DNA of 47,102 bases from UBA9732 sp045116915 (GTDB taxonomy: Bacteria; Spirochaetota; Spirochaetia; Sphaerochaetales; Sphaerochaetaceae): assembly GCA_045116915.1 (NCBI GenBank), contig JBGUMQ010000065.1, positions 1 to 47,102 on the forward strand. Direction: 5' to 3'. How positions within the stretch are numbered: the stretch's first letter is position 1; each line of letters begins with the position of its first letter. The notes beneath the pieces were generated by a model, which worked only from the letters and a program-made list of their open reading frames with translations, made no database searches and was not told where the DNA came from. The translations under genes were made by a program, and so were the position numbers. Below, piece by piece: positions 1 through 8,290 of the stretch.

Positions 1-375
1 CAGCCTCATCGCGTTGCAGCTTATGGACTTGGTGCCGCCGCCTGGGATGTTGGTCTCGAAGAACTCCTCGCCTGCCTTTCCTGTTCCGGAGAGGAAGGAT
101 CCGATGTAGGACCTGACCTCGGGGTCCAGGAGCACGCGCGCGTAGTTCAATCCCGCATAGTTCTTCCTGGAGGCAAGGGCTGTGAGATCGTTCAGGGTCG
201 AGTTCACATACATTACGTTTCCGTCCGGAGCGACCATCAAGCAGCCGGCCATCAGGTTGTCCAGGATGGTGTTGCGTATCCTGAGCTCGGTGTTCTGGCT
301 CTCTATTATCCTAAGGATCTCCTCATCGGAGAGCTTCCCTATCTTGCTGGAGGCTTTCTTGACGAACTGGCTCAT
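1..375 (-). CDS. PAS-domain protein, N-terminal part (runs off the window)
   Basis: The first 125 codons of a protein continue beyond the left edge. The start ATG (373-375) overlaps the holB stop in an ATGA arrangement and follows an AGGAGGT ribosome-binding site. After a short charged helix (SDEEILRIIESQNTELR, about residues 16-32) comes a PAS-like segment (DNLMAGCLMVAPDGNVMYVNSTL, then a turn and the start of a beta-sheet). PAS domains sense small ligands or redox state and are usually attached to histidine kinases, GGDEF proteins or transcription factors. The output domain is outside the window, so the function is open; a sensor histidine kinase is the commonest possibility. It is the last visible gene of the cvpA-holB unit. 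Confidence 0.75.
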   Translation of the reverse strand, partial: MSQFVKKASSKIGKLSDEEILRIIESQNTELRIRNTILDNLMAGCLMVAPDGNVMYVNSTLNDLTALASRKNYAGLNYARVLLDPEVRSYIGSFLSGTGKAGEEFFETNIPGGGTKSISCNAMRL

Positions 376-1490
376 CTGTTGACCTCCTGTATCCTGTAGA
401 CCACGAAATCGAACGTCAGTCGTTTGGTCTGGTTGAACGTCCTTCCCTTGAGCACGGCATCGTCCACCGCGTGCAGCAGGTATTCCGTACGTCTCTGGTC
501 CAGTCTGCCGTCCAGGAAGGCCTGCCGTATGCAGTCCTCGACATGCATGAAGAACCTGTCCCATCCCTGGTTCTTCTCGAGCTCTGCCACCAGGGCCGGC
601 ATGTCCAGGCCCTGCTTCATCAGAAGCGCCGACGCGCTGTCGGCAAGGAGCCTGTCGTTTATGCCGCTCCCCTCCAGGAAGAACTCCTCCATGCTGTTGT
701 ATTTGGAAGGATCGACGAAAAGCGAGTTGAGGATGTGTCTCCTCATGTCCGGGGTCTCGTCGTTGAACCTGAATTTGCGCACGCGGCTGAGTATCGTGGC
801 CGGGATCCTTCCTGCATTGGACGATATCAGGATGAAACGGCTGCCTGCAGGCGGCTCCTCAAGAGTCTTCAGAAGACCGTTGACGGCCGAATCGCCGGCG
901 TTCTCGAGGCCCTCGATGATGACGAACTTGCCCACTCCGTCCATGGACGAAGTGCTGCACCAGTCCCTGATGGCCCTCACCTGCCCGATTGTCAACGATG
1001 ATGTCCTGTTGGAGTCCATCAACGGGGATAGGGCCTTCTCCAGCCTGTCGCACATCGCGGCCACACCGGAATCATCCGCTGCATCCAGATCGCGCAGCAT
1101 GTCGCTGACCTCGGCGGCATCGGAGAACTTCTTCTTGCCCGCCGCGGTGCTCTGGCCGTCGATCATCGCCCCGTGGTATTGCTGCAGCAGTATGGAGATG
1201 CTTTCCTTCAGGAAGTTTCGCGAGCTCACGTTGCGGTGCTTCCTGCACAGCTCCAGTGCTGTCCTTATCCTGTATGCATGGTTCCGATCCGAGATTATGA
1301 CAACGTTCTCATCCGGGATGCCGAGGCGCATGCATACCGCCCTTGCGGCGAACATGCGTCCGGTGAAGCTGTTTCCGGAGAACAGCATGGCGTTGGGGAC
1401 GGATCCCGACGCGATCGTCTCCTCCAGCTGCGAGGCTATCTCAGGCTGGGTCGCGGCAAGGCTGCCGCCGAGCAAATCCTTCACTGCCAT
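372..1490 (-). CDS. holB: DNA polymerase III delta-prime-like subunit
   Basis: This is a 372-residue clamp-loader subunit. Recognisable parts are the N-terminal AAA+ fold (NAMLFSGNSFTGRMFAARAVC), the Walker B-like region (GKFVIIEGLENAGDSAVNGLLKTLEEPP) and the sensor-1 loop (FILISSNAGRIPATILSRVRKFRF). As in many delta-prime proteins the Walker A is degenerate: the GKT/S is missing, giving SFTGRM. The SRC signature reads SRV, and no zinc-binding cysteine cluster is present, so it should not hydrolyse ATP itself. About 80 residues are inserted between Walker A and the GQVR/IRDW region. In the replisome it would join DnaX and HolA to load the beta clamp. It follows cvpA by 7 bp and overlaps the PAS gene by 4 bp, so the three look co-transcribed. 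Confidence 0.87.
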   Translation of the reverse strand: MAVKDLLGGSLAATQPEIASQLEETIASGSVPNAMLFSGNSFTGRMFAARAVCMRLGIPDENVVIISDRNHAYRIRTALELCRKHRNVSSRNFLKESISILLQQYHGAMIDGQSTAAGKKKFSDAAEVSDMLRDLDAADDSGVAAMCDRLEKALSPLMDSNRTSSLTIGQVRAIRDWCSTSSMDGVGKFVIIEGLENAGDSAVNGLLKTLEEPPAGSRFILISSNAGRIPATILSRVRKFRFNDETPDMRRHILNSLFVDPSKYNSMEEFFLEGSGINDRLLADSASALLMKQGLDMPALVAELEKNQGWDRFFMHVEDCIRQAFLDGRLDQRRTEYLLHAVDDAVLKGRTFNQTKRLTFDFVVYRIQEVNR

Positions 1491-1497
1491 GGCGGTC

Positions 1498-1986
1498 TCA
1501 GATCACGTTCTTTATCGTGGAGACGCAGAATTCGGCGAACGGCTGGATGAGCTTGCGCGAGAACAGGCTTTCGTCGAACAGGGGCTTGAGGTTGAACAGG
1601 TTCTGGAAACCCAGGATGTACTCGAACGCCGTGAACAGGAGGAAGGCCTCCGCAAGGCCCAGGAAGAACCCCAGCAGGTTGTCAACGACCGACAGGTTCG
1701 CCGTATCGACGATGTGTCCCAGTATGCCCCCGAAGGCCTTCATCAGCAGGTACCCGACGACGAAGATGGTGAAATAAGCCAGGAACGATGCGAACCAGAG
1801 CGGGAAACCCAGGTGGTCCACGAAAACGGGACTGAGCAGATGGGTGTACATGATCGCCAGGATGAAACCCAGGACGTAACCGAATTTGGTGGACAGCTCG
1901 TCGAGGAAGCCCTTTATGGCGCCCCATATGCCGCCTATCATGAAGAGAATGAAAAGAATGTAGTCGAGTACTGTAAGGTATTTCAT
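1498..1986 (-). CDS. cvpA: CvpA-family inner-membrane protein
   Basis: The protein has 162 residues and four predicted membrane segments (about residues 5-22, 30-48, 63-85 and 99-122). It carries the CvpA pattern: DYILFILFMIGGIWGAIKG at the N-terminus, and a DNLLGFFLGLAEAF-type stretch between segments 3 and 4. Members of this family are linked to colicin V production, envelope stress resistance and membrane homeostasis; the biochemical role is unknown. I chose the ATG at 1984-1986 because GGGGGA lies 5 nt upstream. An in-frame extension to 2031 has no ribosome-binding site and would overlap the probable promoter. It heads the cvpA-holB-PAS unit and is transcribed away from secA. Confidence 0.85.
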   Translation of the reverse strand: MKYLTVLDYILFILFMIGGIWGAIKGFLDELSTKFGYVLGFILAIMYTHLLSPVFVDHLGFPLWFASFLAYFTIFVVGYLLMKAFGGILGHIVDTANLSVVDNLLGFFLGLAEAFLLFTAFEYILGFQNLFNLKPLFDESLFSRKLIQPFAEFCVSTIKNVI

Positions 1987-1996
1987 CAGGTCCCCC

Positions 1997-2041
1997 GGAA
2001 AGTGTGTCAAATATACACAGCAATTATACACAACACTTTCC
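1997..2041. repeat. 9-bp inverted repeat around the cvpA promoter, with DnaA-box-like sequences
   Basis: GGAAAGTGT (1997-2005) and ACACTTTCC (2033-2041) form a perfect inverted repeat with a 27-bp spacer in the cvpA-secA intergenic region. Inside it, TTATACACA (2024-2032) matches the DnaA-box consensus TTATNCACA and overlaps the cvpA -10 element. ATATACACA (2011-2019) differs from it at one position and lies 13 bp away in the same orientation. An operator role is inferred only from position. Confidence 0.35.
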
Positions 2042-2051
2042 CGACTGACTA
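2023..2051 (-). promoter_or_regulatory. Candidate sigma70 promoter for cvpA
   Basis: On the minus strand a perfect TATAAT (2023-2028) lies 17 bp downstream of TAGTCA (2046-2051, four of six matches to TTGACA). The predicted start lies about 30 nt before the cvpA ATG. Confidence 0.5.
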
Positions 2052-2072
2052 TCCTGCATGCCGTTTTTTTAG

Positions 2073-2078
2073 TACTAT
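2073..2078 (+). promoter_or_regulatory. Candidate -10 element of a leaderless secA promoter
   Basis: TACTAT (2073-2078) ends 6 nt before the secA ATG, so transcription would begin at or next to the start codon. No Shine-Dalgarno sequence exists upstream of secA. No convincing -35 was found (CTGACT at 2045-2050 is 22 bp away). Confidence 0.35.
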
Positions 2079-2084
2079 TGTCGT

Positions 2085-4859
2085 ATGGGTATTTTGACAG
2101 CGATATTCGGAAGCAAGAAAGACAAGGACCTGAAGCATCTGCAGCCTATTGTGGACAAGGTCAATTCATATGAGAACTGGGCAAAGGGCCTCAGGGATGA
2201 GGAATTCCCGCTCCAGACACAGAAGTTCCGCGACCGCCTCAAGGCCGGCGAGACATTGGACCAGATCCTCCCGGAAGCCTACGCGCTGGTGCGTGAGGCA
2301 TCGTTCAGGGTGCTTGGCGAGCGCCACTACGACGTCCAGATCATGGGAGCCATCGTCCTCCACGAAGGCAAGATCCTGGAATTGAAGACCGGTGAGGGAA
2401 AGACGCTCACCAGCGTCCCCGCCGGCTATCTGAACGCCCTTGAGGGCAAAGGCGTCCACATCATCACCGTGAACGACTACCTGGCTCAGCGTGACGCCGA
2501 CTGGATGGGACCCATCTACAACTTCCTGGGCCTCACCGTGGGCGCGATCGTTTCCAACATGGACAACGAGCGCCGCCGTCAGGCCTACAGTTGCGACGTC
2601 ACGTACGGAACCAACAACGAGTTCGGATTCGACTACCTGCGCGACAACATGAAACTGCGCGCCCAGGACAAGATCCAGCCGCTTCACCACTACTGCATCA
2701 TCGACGAGATAGACTCCATCCTCATAGACGAGGCCAGGACACCGCTCATCATATCCGGTCAAGCGGACGATGACACGGAGCTCGCCCGCAACGCCGAGAA
2801 GATCACATCGTATTTCAAGGAATGCGAGAAGGATCCGGAGACCGGCGAATACCCTGTCGTCTCGGCGTTCGCACGTTTCGAGGAAGGAGCCAAGCTGGAG
2901 CCCGAGGGAGACTACATGCTGGATGAGAAATCCAAACGCGTGAGCTTCACCAAGGAAGGCATGGTCCACATGGAGGAGCTCCTCAAGCGCTTCGGGATCA
3001 TCCACGGTTCTCTCTACGACGACGAGAACTTCGAATACATCCACTACGTCACCCAGGCCATGGTGGCCAGGCACCTCTACCACAAGGACACCGATTACGT
3101 CATCGTCGACAACCAGATACAGATCGTCGACGAGTTCACAGGTAGGATCCTGCACGGCAGACGCTATTCGGACGGCCTGCACCAGGCCATCGAGGCCAAG
3201 GAGCACATAAAGATCCTTGGCAAGAACAAGACCCTGGCCACGATCACGTTCCAGAACTTCTTCAGGATGTACGACAAGCTTTCCGGAATGACCGGAACAG
3301 CCGACACCGAGGCCACCGAGTTCATGCAGATCTACAACCTGGACGTCGTGGTCATCCCCACCCACCTTCCCGTCATAAGGAAAGACCTGGATGACCTTGT
3401 GTTCCTGAACGAGCAGTTCAAGTACCAGGCCATCTGTCAGGAGATACAGCGCGTGCACGCCACAGGCCAGCCGATCCTGGTCGGGACGGTTTCGATCGAG
3501 AAATCGGAGCTCATCTCCGCCCTGCTGCGCAGGATGGGCATCCCTCACGAGGTCCTGAACGCAAAGAACCATGCGCGTGAGGCCACGATCATAGAGAACG
3601 CAGGTGCCAAGGGCGCCGTCACGGTCGCAACCAACATGGCGGGCCGTGGAACCGACATCAAGCTCGGAGGATCCCCCGATGCACTTGCCCGCCGCATCTG
3701 CGGCTCCGAGGCAACCGAGGAGGAGCTCAAGGCCGCCCGTGAGAAGACACACGACCAGTGGCTTGCCGCCTACGAGGAGGTCAAGGCCCTCGGAGGCCTC
3801 TATATCCTCGGTACGGAAAGACATGAGTCCAGGCGTATAGACAACCAGCTGCGCGGAAGAGCCGGACGTCAGGGCGACCCCGGTACATCCCGTTTCTACG
3901 TCAGTTTCGACGATACCCTGCTGCGCCTGTTCGCCAAGGACAACCTCAAGGCCATGGTCGGCCGCCTGGGGATGAACACCGGAGAGCCCCTTGAGCATGC
4001 CATGGTCAGCCGCGTCATAGAGACGGCCCAGAAGCGTGTCGAGGAGCGCAACTTCGACATCAGGAAACGCCTGCTCGAGTACGACGACGTGCTGAACGAG
4101 CAGAGGAACTTCATCTACAGCCAGCGTGACGCCATCCTGGTGGACAAGGACATGATCGGACGTGCAGTCAGTGCATGCGACGAATATGTCGATTTCGCCG
4201 TCGAGACGGCCGATGCCAAGGGTGGACTCAACGTCAGCGCCCTGCACCAGAGCCTCCTGGACAGCATAGGATACGACTACGAGCCCGCACAGGGGGACGA
4301 GAAGGTCCCGCCCGCAGAGCTGGCATCGCGGATCAAGGCCGATGTCAAGGCCATCGTCGATTCAAAGGTCGCCATCACCGGACCGGACGTGTTCTCCCTC
4401 TTCATCCGCCAGATATACCTCAAGCAGATCGATGCCCGATGGCAGAGCCATCTCGAGGAGCTGGAGGACCTCAGGGATTCGGTATCCCTCAGGACATACG
4501 CCCAGAAGAACCCGCTTGTCGAGTACAAGCTGGAAGGTTCTGAGATATTCGACAGGATGATCGACAAGATCAAGAGTTCGGTCGCAAAGACCATCCTGCG
4601 CGTTCAGATCCGCCAGGAAGGCCAGCAGCCGAAGCAGGCCGCACCCAGGAGGATCATAGAGAGCCACTCCTCCGCCCTTTCGTTCGGCAACATGGCCGCA
4701 TCCCAGCAGGCCGCCGCACGTCAGAGCGCCAATGCCGGAGCCGTCTCACCGGTGCAGGTCATCAGGACCGCACCCAAGGTGGGACGCAACGACCCCTGCC
4801 CCTGCGGAAGCGGCAAGAAGTACAAGAACTGTTGCGGAAGGAATGCGGGAACCGTCTGA
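2085..4859 (+). CDS. secA: Protein translocase ATPase SecA
   Basis: This is the 924-residue motor of the Sec translocon, which pushes unfolded preproteins through SecYEG using ATP. The N-terminus is typical (FGSKKDKDLK). Walker A is TGEGKT at residues 102-107, the DEAD-type box follows (IIDEIDSILIDEARTPL), and the second nucleotide-binding domain has TVATNMAGRGTDIKLGG and ETERHESRRIDNQLRGRAGRQGD-type signatures. The C-terminal tail has a complete zinc/SecB-binding motif (CPCGSGKKYKNCC). The ATG at 2085 fixes the canonical N-terminus but has no ribosome-binding site and lies just after a -10-like TACTAT, so the mRNA may be leaderless. It is monocistronic, divergent from cvpA and convergent with the TolC-like gene; secG is also in this window. 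Confidence 0.98.
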   Translation: MGILTAIFGSKKDKDLKHLQPIVDKVNSYENWAKGLRDEEFPLQTQKFRDRLKAGETLDQILPEAYALVREASFRVLGERHYDVQIMGAIVLHEGKILELKTGEGKTLTSVPAGYLNALEGKGVHIITVNDYLAQRDADWMGPIYNFLGLTVGAIVSNMDNERRRQAYSCDVTYGTNNEFGFDYLRDNMKLRAQDKIQPLHHYCIIDEIDSILIDEARTPLIISGQADDDTELARNAEKITSYFKECEKDPETGEYPVVSAFARFEEGAKLEPEGDYMLDEKSKRVSFTKEGMVHMEELLKRFGIIHGSLYDDENFEYIHYVTQAMVARHLYHKDTDYVIVDNQIQIVDEFTGRILHGRRYSDGLHQAIEAKEHIKILGKNKTLATITFQNFFRMYDKLSGMTGTADTEATEFMQIYNLDVVVIPTHLPVIRKDLDDLVFLNEQFKYQAICQEIQRVHATGQPILVGTVSIEKSELISALLRRMGIPHEVLNAKNHAREATIIENAGAKGAVTVATNMAGRGTDIKLGGSPDALARRICGSEATEEELKAAREKTHDQWLAAYEEVKALGGLYILGTERHESRRIDNQLRGRAGRQGDPGTSRFYVSFDDTLLRLFAKDNLKAMVGRLGMNTGEPLEHAMVSRVIETAQKRVEERNFDIRKRLLEYDDVLNEQRNFIYSQRDAILVDKDMIGRAVSACDEYVDFAVETADAKGGLNVSALHQSLLDSIGYDYEPAQGDEKVPPAELASRIKADVKAIVDSKVAITGPDVFSLFIRQIYLKQIDARWQSHLEELEDLRDSVSLRTYAQKNPLVEYKLEGSEIFDRMIDKIKSSVAKTILRVQIRQEGQQPKQAAPRRIIESHSSALSFGNMAASQQAAARQSANAGAVSPVQVIRTAPKVGRNDPCPCGSGKKYKNCCGRNAGTV

Positions 4860-4868
4860 TTCCCGCAT
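4843..4868. terminator. Bidirectional hairpin between secA and the TolC-like gene
   Basis: ATGCGGGAA (4843-4851) pairs perfectly with TTCCCGCAT (4860-4868) around an 8-nt loop that contains the secA stop codon. Only a short pyrimidine run (CATTTCT) follows on the plus strand. The hairpin sits exactly where two convergent genes end. Confidence 0.55.
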
Positions 4869-6427
4869 CATTTCTGGAGCATCCTTATCCTGTTGTACAG
4901 TATGTGGCTGTTGATGTTCCTTATCAACAGCCCTATCTCCGACTCCGTACGTGCCGTATCGGCCTCAAGGTATTCGTCGATGGTTATCTTGCCTTCCTCG
5001 TACAGCTCGCGCATCCTCTGCGACAGACGGGTCTGGCCGTCGTATTGTATCAGGAACAGCTCGTAATCGTTGTTGAAGTCCCTTATCTCCTTTTTCAGCT
5101 CGTCGACCTTGGCGTTGTACGCCGCAAGGGCCTCGTTGTAGACGGCACTGGCGTCGGCAAGGGATGTCTCGAGTCTTCCGATCTCGATTATCTCCTTCTG
5201 GAGCGCGTTGTTGGACAGGTCGCGCAGCACCTTCTCATAGGCCTCGCGGTTGAATGTCGTCCCTGTGGTGTACAGCGACTTGAGCCTTGCGATCTCGGCA
5301 TCGGAAAGGACCTGCGGAGTGTTGCTCCAGCTCCCGCCGATGGTGATCACCGGACCGTTCCATGACGATTCGCCGGTCGTGTGGTTGTAGCTGTATCCTG
5401 TCGATACCGAGAGGTCCAGCGAGAGGTTCCCTGTGGAATACGAAGCGGAGATGTCGCCCGATATCCCGCTGGTCTCATGCTTGAGCGAATCGATGAACGT
5501 GATCCTGGGATCCAGACCGGCCCTGAGGGAAAGGGAACTGCTTGTCCCGGTCTTCTCCTCTATCTGCTGGCGGATCGAGAGCATCTCCAGGTACTTTCCG
5601 TGAACCTCGTAGTTGCCTCCGCCGATCGGATCGATTTCCAGCTCGTATTTGGCGGCGCTGTCTATCCCCAGGCTTTCCACTTCCTCAAGACCGTACTTCT
5701 CCGCCACCTCGGCCCGCTTCTCGTAGTAGGCCTCCAGGCTCTGGCGGGCGGCCGCGGTCTTGATCTGGACCTCTGTGTCCCTTCTGATTCCCTCGGGGGA
5801 ATCCTCGGTGATGACGCCGCTTTCCAGATCGGAGTAGTACTTTGCCGCACTGGCGCCAGCCTCCATGACGGGATCCACCGAATCGATGCTCAGGGCAAGG
5901 AGGTCCCTGATGTCGGTGAGGAAATCCATCTCGAACTGCAGTATGGAGTTGTCATACTCGATCGCAGCCAGCGTCTCGGCCCAGGAGCTGCTGTAGTCCG
6001 TGTCGTCCCAGCTGCGGAACTGATAGGTCTTGCCTACACCGCCGTGAAGTCCTATCTCGAATCCCCCCGCCTTGAAATCGTTGTCGGAACTGAAGCTTAT
6101 GCTTCCGACGTTCGCCCTTGCGTCGAATGAGAGACTGCCCGTATCAGGTGTGGTGAACGACACGTCCAGGCTGGGAAGCTGGTAGGAGACGCCGTTGAGG
6201 TTCTCCGAGAACGACACTCCCGCACCCTGCACGCCGATGCTCCAGCTGGGGCCGTCGAGCGATGAGAGAAGATTGTCCACGAAACTGTTGTAACGTGTCT
6301 CGGAAAGGTCGGTTATGGCAGGGCTTCTCTTCAGAGCGATGTCGAGCAGCTCCTCGACGCTGATGGCCGCAAGGGATGCGGACACGTAAAGAACCAGTGC
6401 AAGGAACAGGAACAGCCTTTTTCTCAT
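4868..6427 (-). CDS. TolC-like outer-membrane efflux protein
   Basis: The protein has 519 residues with a signal peptide (MRKRLFLFLALVLYVSASLA, cleavage near residue 20). The TolC-family opening ISVEELLDIALKRSPAI follows at once. Then come beta-rich stretches and two long alpha-helical regions: about residues 205-250 with the YYEKRAEVAEKYG heptads, and about 400-480 with SLADASAVYNEALAAYNAKVDELKKEI. This matches the outer-membrane efflux fold: trimeric barrels with a periplasmic coiled-coil tunnel used by type I secretion and RND pumps. The internal repeat is less regular than in E. coli TolC, so the substrate and partner pump cannot be named; no pump gene is adjacent. It starts 9 bp after the phosphoribosyltransferase stop and is the last gene of its unit. 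Confidence 0.72.
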   Translation of the reverse strand: MRKRLFLFLALVLYVSASLAAISVEELLDIALKRSPAITDLSETRYNSFVDNLLSSLDGPSWSIGVQGAGVSFSENLNGVSYQLPSLDVSFTTPDTGSLSFDARANVGSISFSSDNDFKAGGFEIGLHGGVGKTYQFRSWDDTDYSSSWAETLAAIEYDNSILQFEMDFLTDIRDLLALSIDSVDPVMEAGASAAKYYSDLESGVITEDSPEGIRRDTEVQIKTAAARQSLEAYYEKRAEVAEKYGLEEVESLGIDSAAKYELEIDPIGGGNYEVHGKYLEMLSIRQQIEEKTGTSSSLSLRAGLDPRITFIDSLKHETSGISGDISASYSTGNLSLDLSVSTGYSYNHTTGESSWNGPVITIGGSWSNTPQVLSDAEIARLKSLYTTGTTFNREAYEKVLRDLSNNALQKEIIEIGRLETSLADASAVYNEALAAYNAKVDELKKEIRDFNNDYELFLIQYDGQTRLSQRMRELYEEGKITIDEYLEADTARTESEIGLLIRNINSHILYNRIRMLQK

Positions 6428-6436
6428 CTTGGGAAC

Positions 6437-7048
6437 CTACTCTCCCCTGGCCTCGTGCAGGATGGCCCTGACCTCCGGATCGGCGAAATTCTCATCGATC
6501 TCGTCCTTCGTCAGACCGACGAACTCATGGCACAGGTAATGGATCCAGTTCTCGTCCGCCGGGCTGTTGAGTACGTGCTTGCGGCACCAGTAGTCGGGCT
6601 GGATGGGAAGCGGAGCCGTCTCCTTGTAGAGGGGGACCTTGTAGTCGTAGACCGCGATCTTCAGGTCCTCGCGGGGTATACCCTTGTCCATGATGACTGT
6701 CGCCAGGGCGTTCACCGTGTTGCCGGTGTCGAATATGTCGTCGACAAGAAGGACCTTGTCGCCCGAACGCAGGTATTTGGGGGAATACGTCCATCCGTCC
6801 ACCTGGACCCTTGTCTGGTCCCTGAGGACATTGTAGGAACGTGCAACGACGGCGGCATAGAGGACCGGACGTCTGTGCTCGCGCATGCAGACGAGCTTGA
6901 AGTACTCAGAGAAAACATTGGCCATGTAGACCCCGCCCCTGAGCGACACGTAGATGACGTCGGGGATGAAATTGTCTTCCTTATGCATCTTGTAGGCGAG
7001 CTTCAGGGCGCTGTCCCTGATGACATCATGGGGTATGAATTCTTTCAT
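6437..7048 (-). CDS. Purine-type phosphoribosyltransferase
   Basis: The protein has 203 residues. The PRPP-binding loop is clear (VLLVDDIFDTGNTVNAL), and an upstream YVSLRGGVYMANVFSEYF segment corresponds to the first substrate-binding loop. Both fit type I phosphoribosyltransferases of the hypoxanthine/xanthine family, which join PRPP to a free base in nucleotide salvage. Base specificity cannot be read from sequence alone. The start at 7046-7048 is preceded by GGAGGA at good spacing; an in-frame extension to 7099 lacks a site. It lies 51 bp downstream of map and 9 bp upstream of the TolC-like gene. Confidence 0.82.
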   Translation of the reverse strand: MKEFIPHDVIRDSALKLAYKMHKEDNFIPDVIYVSLRGGVYMANVFSEYFKLVCMREHRRPVLYAAVVARSYNVLRDQTRVQVDGWTYSPKYLRSGDKVLLVDDIFDTGNTVNALATVIMDKGIPREDLKIAVYDYKVPLYKETAPLPIQPDYWCRKHVLNSPADENWIHYLCHEFVGLTKDEIDENFADPEVRAILHEARGE

Positions 7049-7099
7049 GGTTTCCTCCGATTTCCTTTCTATTACCCTGTATATAAAGAAAATACCCAC

Positions 7100-7855
7100 T
7101 CATAGCTGAGTGAGTATCTCCGGTCCGTCCTTTGTAATGGCGACAGTATGCTCCCAGTGGGCCGCGGGTTTTCCGTCTGCGGTGATGACCGTCCAGCCGT
7201 CCGGCATGTCGATTATCCCGTCCTTGCCCATGTTGATCATCGGTTCTATGGCGATCACCATGCCCTCCCTGATCCTGGGGTTCGGGGAGAACAGGCTGAC
7301 ATAGTTGGGGATCTCAGGCTCCTCATGGACCTGCAGTCCCACTCCGTGTCCGCAGTACTCGCGAACCACTCCGTATCCGTTGCGGTGCGCATGCTCGTAG
7401 ACCGCGGATCCGATGTCCTGGATGCGGCAGTGCGGCTTGTCCAGCGCGGCGATTCCCTTGTACAGGCACTCGCGAGTCACATCCACCAGCTTCTTCACCT
7501 CCGGCGAGACCTTCCCCACCAGGAATGTCCTGGCGCTGTCCGAGAAATAGCCGTTCAGGTTGATGCCAAGATCCACGGAGACCTCGTCACCCTCATGGAT
7601 GATCCTCTTCCTGCTCGGGATGCCGTGGATGACCTCCTCGTTCACGCTGACGCAGGCGGTCGCCGGGAACCCCTCGTAATGGAGGAACGCGGGCTTTCCG
7701 CCGTGCTTTATGATGAAGTCATGGCACATGCGGTCGATGTCCATCGTGGACATGCCCGGGACGATCTTACCCTCCAGCGAGTCCAGGAGCTGGGCCAGCA
7801 GCTTGCAGGACCTGCGGATTCCGTCTATCTGCTCTTCAGTTTTCAGAAGGATCAT
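7100..7855 (-). CDS. map: Methionine aminopeptidase, type I
   Basis: This 251-residue cytosolic metalloprotease removes the initiator Met from new proteins. All five metal ligands are visible: Asp in VSVDLGINLNG, Asp in SDSARTF, His in YCGHGVG, Glu in AIEPMI and Glu in WEHTVAIT. The substrate-binding His lies in HEEPEIPNY. There is no N-terminal zinc finger, so this is the short bacterial form. The start codon lies 20 bp inside the nusB coding region and is preceded by GAGG with a 7-nt spacer, implying translational coupling with nusB. Confidence 0.96.
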   Translation of the reverse strand: MILLKTEEQIDGIRRSCKLLAQLLDSLEGKIVPGMSTMDIDRMCHDFIIKHGGKPAFLHYEGFPATACVSVNEEVIHGIPSRKRIIHEGDEVSVDLGINLNGYFSDSARTFLVGKVSPEVKKLVDVTRECLYKGIAALDKPHCRIQDIGSAVYEHAHRNGYGVVREYCGHGVGLQVHEEPEIPNYVSLFSPNPRIREGMVIAIEPMINMGKDGIIDMPDGWTVITADGKPAAHWEHTVAITKDGPEILTQL

Positions 7856-8279
7856 GCAAAAACCTCACGGCCGTGTCCAGAAGACCGTTGATGAAGCGGT
7901 AGTTCACCTCGGTGCTGTACTCCTGGGAGAGCTTGACGGCCTCATCGATGACGATGTTCGGATGTATGTCCTTGCAGTACAGCAAGGTGTAGATGCTGAG
8001 TCTAAGGATGTTCCTGTCGACGAGATTGATGTTCTCTATGCTTCTCTTGGTGGAGAACCTGTTGATCATCTCATCGGTCTCGGAGACATGCGTCAGGACG
8101 CCGTCGATCAGATACAGCGCATAGAGCACCACATCCTGCTCGAGCTTGTCCTGTTCCTCCTTCGTGTATCCGGCGAAGCCTTCCGAATACGGGAGCGGGC
8201 AATCGTGGATCCTTCCGTTGAAATCCAGCGAATACAGCGTCTGGACCGCGATCGCCCTTGCGAGATGCCTTGATTTCAT
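7836..8279 (-). CDS. nusB: Transcription antitermination factor NusB
   Basis: This 147-residue all-helical RNA-binding protein acts with NusE/S10 at boxA sequences, mainly in rRNA transcription. The N-terminal arginine-rich helix (SRHLARAIAVQTLYSLDF) and the C-terminal signature (NIVIDEAVKLSQEYSTEVNYRFINGLLDTAVRFL) are both typical. I chose the ATG at 8277-8279 rather than a TTG three bases earlier because AGGAG lies 7 nt upstream of it. It overlaps map by 20 bp and follows the PPIase gene by 11 bp. Confidence 0.93.
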   Translation of the reverse strand: MKSRHLARAIAVQTLYSLDFNGRIHDCPLPYSEGFAGYTKEEQDKLEQDVVLYALYLIDGVLTHVSETDEMINRFSTKRSIENINLVDRNILRLSIYTLLYCKDIHPNIVIDEAVKLSQEYSTEVNYRFINGLLDTAVRFLHDPSEN

Positions 8280-8290
8280 CAATCCGCTCC

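Noticed and set aside
424..2097. A 557-codon plus-strand frame across holB and cvpA
   Set aside because: It covers two real genes in antisense and runs through their intergenic region; its composition is Ser/Arg-rich without any fold.
2166..4247. A 693-codon minus-strand frame opposite secA
   Set aside because: Same antisense effect of codon bias; secA is certain in the other strand and no domain is recognisable.
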